The notes beneath the pieces are model-generated. The model did no database searches, was not told where the DNA came from, and worked only from the letters and a program-made list of their open reading frames with translations. Shown in pieces: positions 55,526 to 64,000 of a DNA stretch of 64,000 bases. The translations under genes and the position numbers were made by a program. The DNA comes from Ichthyophis bannanicus (taxonomy: Eukaryota > Chordata > Amphibia > Gymnophiona > Ichthyophiidae), in NCBI GenBank assembly GCA_033557465.1, contig CM066033.1:16679080-16743079 (forward strand). The letters are read 5' to 3'. How positions within the stretch are numbered: the first letter of the stretch is position 1; every line of letters starts with the position of its first letter.

Positions 55526-56454
55526 TATTATGTAACCTTCTCCTGACTTGTTACTATGTAACTATTGAAACAACAACTGTTTACTAAGTGGTAAGAGAGG
55601 TCTCAGAAAACAGCCCTATACACATCAACGACCCTCTATTAAACACCACTTATTAGTAAAATTTTGGCTGCCACCGTACATTAATGGCTGCCCGATTTTC
55701 TGAGATCTCTCTTACCACTTAGTAAACAGTTGTTGTTTCAGTAGTACATAGTAAGAAGTCAGGAGAAGGTTACATAATACTTTCTGTTAGCAGTGCAGAG
55801 TATCATATACAACTGCTACATTATTGCTCTGATGAAAAGTGACCGTGATCAGATTACGTTACAATATGCCCAGTACTGGTGAGGATTTATATTGTTGTTA
55901 CTGAGATGATACTAGAATTGGACATTACTTTTGGTATGTTGAGTTCTAATGAAATGTCCTAATTCTGCTGTGCACCTATTGTTGGGAGAGGGGTTTCTTT
56001 GGATAGAGAATATTATATGAAAAAAAAAAAGCAAAAACTACAACACAGTTTAAATTTTATTTTGGTGTTACAAACTGCGCTGTGGTTCTTGCAAGTGACC
56101 ACATACTAAGGAGCAAAAAGAAAAAGCATTTCCTTTGCCTTTTGCAGAATATATATTTACATTAAATACCATGACGGTCTAGTGTGCAGTGTCAAGAGTC
56201 AATATGTTTTATATTAGATTCCCAGGCTATATAATTAAACAGCTACAAGTTTTGCTGAATATACACATTGCAAAATAGGCTGGGAAAGGTTGCTTCCTTT
56301 ATTCATGGAGTCACCACCTGACTGGTGTCCTGAGTGAGGGGACTCCTGTTCCCTGACTAGAGCTCTGAGGAGGCTCCTCCATTTTGGCTTGGGGGGGGGG
56401 GGGGCTCCAACTCATCTCTGGCCTCAGGCAGCAGATTGTCTTGAGCCACCCCTG

Positions 56455-56462
56455 GCTCTAAC
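56455..56462. repeat. Target-site duplication of hAT-2, right copy
   Basis: GCTCTAAC, identical to 53814-53821. Confidence 0.93.
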
Positions 56463-57380
56463 ACAACGTTCCTGCAGCAAGGTCAAGGAGGGAAAGTTAC
56501 AAGAGCAGCATTTGAAAACGTTTTCTTAGAAATGCTGATGCCCTGTGCAGAAGAGGAGAATAAACAATTCTTACCTTATCAGAAACCAAGGCAGACATTT
56601 CCCTCCTGTTTTCCTTCTGCATTCTTAGGCTGCTGAGAAGAATTCCCTGTTAATGGAAGGATGAATAAGGCAGAAGGACGCTGGACTAATTCCTAAGGGT
56701 CTCACATAGTCCCTTCTCTCCCATTTGCAGATCAGGGGCTGGGGCTTGCAGGAATTTCCTGTCCTGGGGAAACAGGAAGTTCCTGCTTCTCTAACACAAG
56801 TCTTTCCTTCTCTTTGCAAACTTAGCAGACACTGTAACTAGAGGAAGGAAACGGGGTAGAGCATGCTCAGTATGCTGTCGTTACATCATAATGTAGGAGC
56901 CCGCCTCCTTAAGGTGGATCTGCAGAGATGGCAGATAGAGGCAGAGTGTCCCAGGCAGCAGAGGGAAGATCAGTGTTTAAGCTGCTGCTACACCAGACAA
57001 TGTGCTGCTGCTATGCAGCTGAAAACCAATCATTTTGAGATGAGCAACAAAATTATATCTGACCTTCTTTGTGACTTACAATAGGATCTCAATTCCAGCT
57101 ATTTTATTCATTCAGGACTATAAAATACTACCCATAGGGAAAAAGAAAATCAAAGTATTCTTGTTTACACCTGGTAAAAGTCTGTGTAAAAAAAATGTAA
57201 AATTCCACACAAAAATTGAGAAAACTTTGCTCACAGTATTTTAAATTCTGCATGTTTTATTCATGTATTTTTGTGCAGAGGTTTTCCATCATAAAGCCTA
57301 ACTCCTCAGCTCTCTCACTCCGATCACAGCTGTCTCTCAGCACCCAAGCCTTCCCTGCCCCCCTCTCCCCCCCCCCACCC
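56463..57380. other. Exon 1 neighbourhood and upstream flank of the KRAB gene
   Basis: Apart from coding exon 1 (56575-56598) and its possible upstream ATG (56622), no gene is seen. The 5' UTR and promoter should lie around 56600-57000. No TATA box or CpG-dense core can be assigned with confidence. Confidence 0.5.
56575..56598 (-). CDS. KRAB gene, coding exon 1
   Basis: Encodes MSALVSDK, 24 nt, ending in phase 0 at donor AAG|GTAAGA. A further in-frame ATG lies upstream at 56620-56622 (MQKENRRE), so the start could be eight codons earlier. The 56596-56598 start is preferred because MSALVSD is the usual beginning of this gene type as I know it. The exon continues upstream as 5' UTR of unknown length. 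Confidence 0.82.
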
Positions 57381-57545
57381 CAGAGCCAGCACTACCTGGT
57401 AAGCCGGGTAAGCGCTGCAGGAGGGCGCCAGCACCAGTCACTCGCCACCACCACTTAAAAAAAAAAAGAAAGCAGCCGCCGGAACATTTCTCTGTTCCCA
57501 CAGCTCTTCTCTCTTTTAGACCGCTGGGTCTCGGAGTTTCCAAAG

Positions 57546-57590
57546 GCAGTAATAATCATTTCCTGAGAAACAGGAAATGCTTGTTACTGC
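57546..57590. repeat. Short hairpin
   Basis: GCAGTAATAATCATTTCCTG pairs with CAGGAAATGCTTGTTACTGC around a five-base AGAAA loop; 18 of 20 pairs match. Confidence 0.85.
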
Positions 57591-57699
57591 TGGAAGCTCC
57601 GCAATCCAGCAGTTTAAAAGAGAGCAGAGTGGCGGTAACAGAGAAATGTTCCCACAGCTGCTTTCGCTTTTTGAAGGATGAGTTGAGGAGAGGAGGAAA

Positions 57700-58260
57700 G
57701 GGGCCAGAAGGGAGCAGACATGGGGTGGGGGTGCGGGGGTGGGGGGGGGCTGGAAGGAAGCAGACACAGGGGAGGGGGAGCTGGAAGGGAGTAGACATGG
57801 GGGCTACAAGAGAGCAGACACCGGGGTGAGCTGGAAGGGTGAAGGCCGGGGGGGGGGGGAGGGAGCTGGAAGGGAGTAAACATGGGGGCTACAAGGGAGC
57901 AGACACTGGGGAGCTGGAAGGGAGCAGACATGGGGGACTACAAGGGAGCAGACACTGGCAGAGCTGGAAGGGAGCAGACACTGGGGGAGCTATAAGGGAG
58001 CAGACATGGGGGGCTACAAGGGAGCAGACACTGGTGGAGCTGAAAGGGAGCAGACATTGGGGGCTACAAGGGAGCAGACAATGGCAGAGCTGGAAGGGAG
58101 CAGACACTGGCGGAGCTGAAAGGGAGCAGACATGGGGGGGCTACAAGAGAGCAGACACTGCAGGGTGCTGGAAGAGAGCAGACACGGGGTGAGCTGGAAG
58201 GGTGCAGACACGGGGGGGTGGTATCTGGAAGGGAGCAGACACAGGGGGGTGGGGGAGTTG
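57700..58260. repeat. G-rich minisatellite 1
   Basis: About twenty units of 23-28 bp around GGGAGCAGACA(C/T)GGGG, alternately preceded by GAGCTGGAA or GCTACAA. The repetitive ORFs on both strands (for example 57839-58192) are by-products. Confidence 0.9.
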
Positions 58261-58779
58261 GAAGGGAGCTGACACTTGGGGATGGGACTGGAAGGGGATG
58301 GACAGAGAAGAGGTGACTGGAAGGGAACTGACATGGGAGGAGGCTCTGGGACTGGAGGTTCGCTGATACCTGGGATGGTATTTGGACTAAAAGGGGCAGG
58401 ACCATGGAGGAGGGGGACTAGAAGGGAATAGACACCAGTGGCAGTGGTGGGAATGCAAGGGGGTTGACACTGGGAGGGGAGGCTGTAAAGGGAGATGATA
58501 CTGGGGAGGGTTACTGGGACTAGAAAAAGGCTGATCGAAGACAATGAAGAAAGCAAAAGGAGAGACCAGAAATGGCAGATGGACTATAGACCATAGAAAG
58601 AGAGCTAAGAGAAGACAGAGGAAAAACAGAAACCTCAGAAAGCCGCGCCAAGGAGAGTGATAGAGGCGGGATCTGCCGGCAGACCGTGGGGGGGGGGGGC
58701 CCGTGGTAGACACTTGATTCTGCCGCTGCCGCAGCGGCAGCAGCAGCAGCAAGTTTCTTTTTTCTTTTAAAGTTTCCCT

Positions 58780-59540
58780 GAGCTGATGGGGGAGAGGGGG
58801 GGGTTAGGACTGGTAATGGGCTATGGGGGGGGGGGGCTAAGACTGGAAATGGGCTGATGGGGGGTTAGAAGTGGAGGTGGGCTGTTGGGGGGTTAGGACT
58901 GATAATGGGCTATGGGGGGCTAAGACTGAAAATGGAGTGATGGGGGCTTAGGACTGGTAATGGGCTATGGGGGGCTAGGACTGGTAATGGGCTGGGGAGG
59001 TTGCTAGTACTGAAAATGGGCTGAGTGGAAGGGGGGACTTGAACTGCAAATAGCTGATGGGGAGGGGGGCTTGGAATGGAAATGGGCTGAGGGGAAGGGC
59101 TTGAACTGAAAATAGCTGATGGGGAGGGGGGCTTGGAATGGAAAGGGGCTGTAAGGGGAGGGAGCTAGGACTGGAAATGGGCTGAGTGGTGGGGGAGAGT
59201 TAGGACTGGAAATGGACTGTTGGGGGTGCTAAGATTGGAAATGGGCTGTGGTGGGGGCTTGGATTGAAATGGACTCATGGAGGGGCTAGAACTGGAAGTA
59301 GGCTCATGAGGGGCTTGGATTGGAAATGGGCTGAGTGGAGGGAAGCTAGGATTTGACATGGGCTGATGGTGGGGCTAGGAAAGGATTAGAAATGGGCTGA
59401 TGGGGGGGCTGGGATTGGAAATGAGCTGATGGAGGGACTCGGATAGGATTGGAAATGGATGGGGGAGCTAGGACTGGAAATGGGCTGATGGGGGGCTAGG
59501 ACTGGAAATGGGCTCATGCGGGGACTAGAAGGGAGTGTAT
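58780..59540. repeat. G-rich minisatellite 2
   Basis: About two dozen degenerate units of 26-34 bp around GGACTGGAAATGGGCTGATG with G-runs. Confidence 0.9.
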
Positions 59541-61799
59541 GCTGGGTGGGACTGGAACTATGAAGGAGCTGATGCTGGGGGAGGATTAGAATGGGAGAGA
59601 GCTGGGAGAGTGAAATGGAGAGGGGAAAATATTTTGTGTGGGAGGGAAGAAAAATCTACAATTGGCCGGGTATTGGGAGAGTAAGTGGGGATTGAGGATG
59701 GAGGGGTAAAATTTGAGTGGATGAAATAGGAATGAGGAAAGAGCAAAAGGAGAAAGATTAGTATCTTAAAGAAGATGTAGAGAGAGAATGGAAAAAAACT
59801 AGACGAGAGAAGAAAAGACAAATGGACAGCAGACGATGGAGAGTTAGCAGAAGACACGAAGAAACCAGAAGAAAGTGGCAACTGAGAAAGAAAGTTGCAA
59901 CTGAAAAAGAAATGCACAAAAGGTAGAAAAATCTCTCTTTATGTTGAATTTATTAACTGGAATATGTCAGCTCTGGGAAATGTGCATCATTAACGTCTGC
60001 GCTTTGTTTAGTACAAGAGGAAATTAATTTATTGTTTTATTTCTACAGTGTTGTTGTACATTCCAAGTTTGGCTTTTGGGGTTCCCAGTTTAATTATTGT
60101 CTTCCTGTTTCTAAATTGTGATTCCTTGTTTGGTGACAGTCTATGTTCTGCATGTGTAACTGAGCTGAGGTGTTTTGTTTATGTAATTCCTATTTGACAT
60201 TGCCACTTGTTCTCTTTCCCCAGTAGGTCATGTATTGTTCTCTGAAATGTACTGGTTTAATATTTACAGTGTTGTCTTTTGATGGGTAGGGTTTGGTGCT
60301 TTGTGAGTCCTGGTAGTACTGTTATGATACGGCGGGTTTGCTATGGGTTTAAATGGGCAGTGTTTATAGTAGTTCCTAATGTGCTTGGCGGTTGGCACTG
60401 GATTATAGTAATGCAGAAACCTTTTAGTCTTTCTTTATCCATACACTCATTAAGAGGCATGTTTATTAAAAGTTAGTGTATGGTAACATTATGGACATAT
60501 TTATGCAAATGAGGCCCCTTATGCAAAAGAGGCCCCGCACCGAGTCTCCGGACATGGCGCCGCACCCCCCTTGGGCCGCCCCTGCGCATGCGGAGTCTGT
60601 CTTCTTGGGGTTTCATTTTCATTTTTGTCTACATATTTTTATTTTTACTTTAGATTGTGGTTACTTATTCTGTACTTGGTGAGGGTCTGCTTCAGAGGGT
60701 GCAATCAAGACCAGGTGCTCTGTTAACATGGAGTTTGTATGTAGGTATCTGTATAGTATTAATTTGCCTTATACAGCTTTTCAAATAGGTGTATGGATGT
60801 TTTGGGACCCATTGCAATGTTTTGTATGAGTTTTGGAAGTGTATGCTAGTATGGTATGGTACATTTGGCCTTATAGATCTTCAGTGACTTTTGCAGTGTT
60901 ATGTTAGTTCACAATATGCCTGGCGCTGGAGAATGTTTATGTTGCTGTTAGTGAGATGACCAGAATCATATTTTGTTTTTGTTTTTTTTTTGGACTATCA
61001 CAGCTTGTTTGTATGATAAGTATTTACTGCTAATTATTTTATTTTGGCTATGCAATTGCTCTTTCGCTGCAATTTTCTTACAACACTGGATTTGAAGGAG
61101 GAATACTACTATTGCTTGAAAAGAGTTCACAAAGCAGTTTGGGGAAAAAGGAGGGTAGGGTATAGCCAACATTAATGATAATGAGGGAGGGGCGCCGATT
61201 TATAGGTTGCAGAGGGGCGCTAGAAACCCTAGCACCGGCCCTGCCCTTCCCCCCCCCCCTTCTTTCTCCCTTTAACTTCTAGGAAAATCCTTACTGCTCT
61301 GTCCCTAAGGTCTAACTCTAATATACATACCTCCACCTTATCTCTTTTCTCCCCTCTGCATGCAGCTACCCTTATCTCTCCCTTACCTCCCTTCTTTCTT
61401 CCCCACATACCTCCATCTTTATTTCTCTCCATCCCCCAGGCATATACCCATCTCCAGCTTCCAGTCCTATCCCCCCACCCCTCCCTGACTCATCACCAAG
61501 GGTGACCCATCCCAATGAGTGAGTGAGATTTACCACACAATGAGTGAGATTGAGGGCCATGAGTGAGGTTTTTCTCACTGTGCATTCGCAGTATAAATTT
61601 GGAAGATCTGCATTTTGTACTGCTTTGCAAATAAAAGTAGCATCCCAAAATAATATCTAGCTATCTTTGGTTTAGTTTTAACTTGTCTTTCAATCCTTCA
61701 CTCCAGAGCAGAGCTAGGGTATTTTTCTGTAAAACTCAACACAAAAAAAACGTGTGAGTTTGTTGAGTAGTAGCTTGTGGCCTGGGATAGTGATGACAG

Positions 61800-63121
61800 A
61801 GTGCTTTGAGGTATTTCAGGAGGCTGAAGACCTCGTTCCTGGGGCCAGCATGTTGGCTGGTGACAGTGCTAGGAGGGTATAGAGTTTCTGGATGAACTTA
61901 GGGTATGTTAGGTCCTCGGGAGGGGGGGGGGGTGAAGATGAAGGTGGAGGTGCTGGCAAGGGTTCCAAGGGGGAGCCACTGCAGTTCGAGGGGCATTCAT
62001 AGATGCCAGAGGAGCCCATGATGGCAGGCTCTTGTCCCTCGCTGTTCGTTGATAGAGGGCTGTACAAGAACCCGGTGGGGGAGAGAGATGCTCAAGGTGA
62101 GGGAGTCCTGGGTAGTGGCTCCCTTCCCACTGGAGGTGGCATGGCCGGATTGCACTGTGGGGGCTAGAGCGGTTGTAAGGAACGTGGCCAGTAGATTCAT
62201 CATGGCCAAGGCTTGGAGCACAGAGGAGAAGGAACTCGCCAGGCTTGGGCCTGGAGTGCTTCATTTGTGGGCAGACTTGCTACAGTTCTTGTGGTCCTTG
62301 TCCATGTTGAGATGGTGCCTGTGTGGGCTGCCGGTGGTGCGTTGGCTGCTCCAGTTGGAGGGGGAGCTCCTCCTTCTTGCATTGCGCCTCTCAGGGTGTC
62401 TTCCCCTCTCATGCCGGCAGCAGCTGCAGGAGCCACTTGTGCTGCCGCTGCTGCTGAGCCAGTGTTTTCTCTTGTTGCAGCTGCAAAACGCGTAGGGGGC
62501 TTTTGTCAGCATTGTGGCAGTCTCTGCATCATTCTGCGCTTCCTCTGTTGATGTGGTGACGATGTCTGTTGTGATGGTGCCATTCAATAGTGCTGGCAGT
62601 AGCTGCAGGTCCTGGATCCTTAACTGGGACTGCCACTGGAAGTGTGGGCAGCATGGCTGAGGCCCTGGAGGATTGGAGATTGGGTCTGGAACTTCAGCAA
62701 CGGTTGTTGGGGATCCTGGAAGCTGTGCCATGCAGGAGATGGAGGCTCCAGTGGGTGCATCTCGTGTGGAAGCTGGAAGCGGGGTTGGCATCTTCATGAT
62801 GACCAAGACGATGGCGGCCATGCAATTGCCTTTGTGTATTGGGTTATCTGGCCAAATCTCCCCTTCAGGTCAGCGTTTGGAGGTGGCATGCAGCGCACTC
62901 ACTCATTCTACAGTGGAGTCCAGGAATTCCTGCAGAGCATGGCGTCAAGATTGATGAACCCTGGGGGACATCTTTGCACAGTGAAGGCAGTCCTCCGCCC
63001 CATGGGATTCTCTGAGACATTTCATGGATCTGTCGTGGGCATCAGTGAAATTAATTTGCATCCTTCATCTGGGGCACTTCTTGAAACCAGGTTTGAGTTT
63101 CTCTTTTATGTCCTTGGTCAT
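61800..63121 (-). pseudogene. DIRS gag remnant (DIRS-F)
   Basis: Minus strand from 63121: MTKDIKEKLKPGFKKCPR, a stop, RMQINFTDAHDRSMKCLRES and AEDCLHCAKMSPR. This lines up with the gag start of DIRS-A (GFKKCTKCGG, TDTHDWCLKCLGPDH, CESCSMMSKR), with two cysteines lost. Farther on, LTYPKFIQKLYTLLALS near 61900 lines up with LSFQDFIREVARGLSITV. The Pro/Ser/Ala-rich middle corresponds to the low-complexity part of gag. No RT, recombinase or terminal repeats are seen. Confidence 0.75.
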
Positions 63122-63472
63122 CCTGGCAGTTGCAGGAGAGGTAGATGAAAGATTAGAGGAGAGCTGAACAAGAGTGAGCCAGGTAGGGGGGAGGGGGGGG
63201 CAAGGGCGTAGGGGTATCTGGGCATATGCTGAGAAAGACTTTGCCTTTCTTTGCTATAGGAGAGCACTTCCCTCTGTGGTGCCCTTAGATGACATCACTG
63301 CTTCCTGCTTGACCATGGAGAAACGGGCTTTCTGAAAATTGGCCTCTACATGTTTTATCTTTATATTTTGCACAATCCAGGGGCATCTACATCTCTCTTT
63401 TTCTCTGGCATTATAATGCATACAGAGTCTGACTTTTTGGGTTTCAGTTTGAGCTCCTCCTTGCTCCCCACT

Positions 63473-64000
63473 GGAACATAAGAACATAAGATATGCCATA
63501 TTGGGTCAGACCAAGGTCCATCAAGTCCAGTATCCTGTTTCCAACAGTGGCCAATCTAAGTCAAAAGTACCTAGCAGTCTCCCCAAAAGACACAGGTTCT
63601 CCAGTGCTTGTATTGGGTCAAGCAGTGATATCCTGGGTCCCTTTTAATAATAGTTTATGGACCTTTCCTCCAGGAACTTGTCCAAACCTTTTTTAAACAC
63701 AGCTACACTAACGGCTTTTACTATATCCTCCAGTAACAAATTCCAGAGTTTGATTACACGTTGAGTGAAAAAATATTTTCTCTTATTAGTTTTAAATAGA
63801 TTACCCTGTAGCTTCATTGCATGTCCCCTAGTCTTTTTATATTCTGATGATATAAACAATCGATCTATGTTTACCCGTTCCACTCTCTTCATTAATTTAT
63901 GGATCTCTATCATATACCCCCTCAGCCGTCTCTTTCCAGGTTGAAGAGCCCACCCAATCAGCCCGGCATTGAGCAGGACTTGATTGAGGGATAAGGCGGT
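63473..64000 (-). mobile_element. CR1-type LINE 3' end
   Basis: Starts with ACATAAGAACATAAGATATG and CATATTGGGTCAGACCAAGG. The minus-strand frame 63644-63913 encodes MIEIHKLMKRVERVNIDRLF and KYFFTQRVIKLWN, then VFKKGLDKFLEERSINYY, the CR1 RT C-terminus. It continues beyond the window. Confidence 0.9.

Larger units (their letters stand above)
54734..55808. repeat. Foldback (long inverted repeat) inside hAT-2
   Basis: Left arm 54734-54764 plus 55528-55605, right arm 55694-55808 in reverse complement (shared words include GATACTCTGCACTGCTAACA, AACCTTCTCCTGACTT and CAACTGTTTACTAAGTGGTA). The left arm is split by the mariner. The loop is about 90 bp. Confidence 0.9.
53822..56454. mobile_element. 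Non-autonomous hAT element (hAT-2)
   Basis: Left end CAGGGGCGGCTCTACTATGA, right end GTCTTGAGCCACCCCTG, which are inverted repeats of each other (11 of the first 12 bases match). Both sides carry GCTCTAAC (53814-53821, 56455-56462). No hAT transposase is encoded. The interior holds a foldback structure and a deleted mariner. It lies in intron 1 of the KRAB gene. Confidence 0.93.
19298..56598 (-). other. KRAB-domain zinc-finger-type host gene (six coding exons seen, 3' end off window)
   Basis: Six exons on the minus strand join without a stop: 56598-56575, 51350-51224, 50622-50509, 50347-50234, 34565-34437 and 19405-19298. All have AG acceptors (internal exons) and GT donors, and the phases agree (0, then 1 throughout). 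The joined protein starts MSALVSDK, has a KRAB A box, then acidic linker modules. KRAB recruits the TRIM28 co-repressor in tetrapods, and the fingers, expected in a last exon not present here, would bind DNA in the nucleus. The linker modules are of a type I know from amphibian KRAB-ZNF predictions (memory, not checked). Introns 1, 4 and 5 (5.2, 15.7 and 15.0 kb) are full of transposons. The 5' UTR and promoter are not resolved. Confidence 0.88.
57381..61243. mobile_element. Probable hAT-like element with minisatellites (hAT-3)
   Basis: The right end reads AGCACCGGCCCTG (61231-61243) and the left end CAGAGCCAGCACTACC (57381-57396), imperfect inverted repeats beginning CAG. The 8 bp outside are CCCCACCC and CCCTTCCC, a weak match in C-rich sequence. 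Non-coding interior. 60540-60960 is similar to 54390-55930 of hAT-2 (CTTCTTGGGGT, ATGGAGTTT, CAATATGCC blocks), supporting a related origin. Confidence 0.55.

Noticed and set aside
57839..58192. 117-codon repetitive protein and its opposite-strand counterparts
   Set aside because: The open frames follow from a tandem repeat on both strands; no start context, domain or conservation.
62213..63148. Plus-strand Ala/Val/Trp-rich proteins (up to 168 codons)
   Set aside because: They lie antisense to a recognisable DIRS gag remnant and have biased composition.
1..64000. C2H2 zinc-finger array for the KRAB gene
   Set aside because: No run of CxxC...HxxxH units with TGEKP-type linkers was found on either strand.
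1..64000. CRISPR array or bacterial operon
   Set aside because: All tandem repeats are minisatellites or microsatellites in vertebrate DNA; no cas genes or prokaryotic gene layout.

Overview
This is vertebrate nuclear DNA. Everything in it points to an amphibian and most likely a caecilian: an amphibian-type KRAB zinc-finger gene model, many DIRS, L2, CR1, hAT and Penelope-like elements, a tRNA-derived SINE, and GT-AG introns. The species call is inference; the gene and the elements are read from the sequence. There is no prokaryotic content.

Host gene. One cellular gene runs along the minus strand across most of the window. Six phase-consistent coding exons lie at 56575-56598, 51224-51350 (KRAB A box, the classical 127 nt), 50509-50622, 50234-50347, 34437-34565 and 19298-19405. 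Together they give about 205 codons with no stop. No C2H2 finger exon is visible, so the 3' end should lie beyond position 1 of the window. Introns 4 and 5 are each about 15 kb and filled with transposons.

Layout. 1-1720: RTE/BovB-like LINE (minus). 1745-3103: L2-clade LINE (minus). 3112-19151: a hAT transposon bounded by the 8-bp duplication CTCTATAC. It contains a complete Penelope-like element (3898-11174, 16-bp target duplication), its own decayed BED/hATC transposase (11372-13171) and a DIRS element with inverted terminal repeats and internal complementary region (13527-19115). 19600-23260: decayed DIRS. 23266-31350: another DIRS, split by a structurally complete DIRS (24249-30012) and a CR1 tail. 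32070-34050: 5'-truncated Penelope-like element. 36290-40440: L2 LINE. 42595-48400: DIRS split by CR1, L2 and a tRNA-SINE. 53822-56454: non-autonomous hAT (duplication GCTCTAAC) holding a foldback structure that itself holds an internally deleted mariner. 57381-61243: probable hAT-like element with two G-rich minisatellites. 61800-63121: DIRS gag remnant. 63473 to the end: CR1.

Most notable: (1) three copies of a 43-nt hammerhead ribozyme motif in the Penelope-like element, one inverted; (2) transposon-in-transposon stacks whose order can be read from target duplications; (3) six DIRS copies, all in the sense orientation of the host gene; (4) a zinc-finger gene recoverable only by splice-site and phase reasoning.
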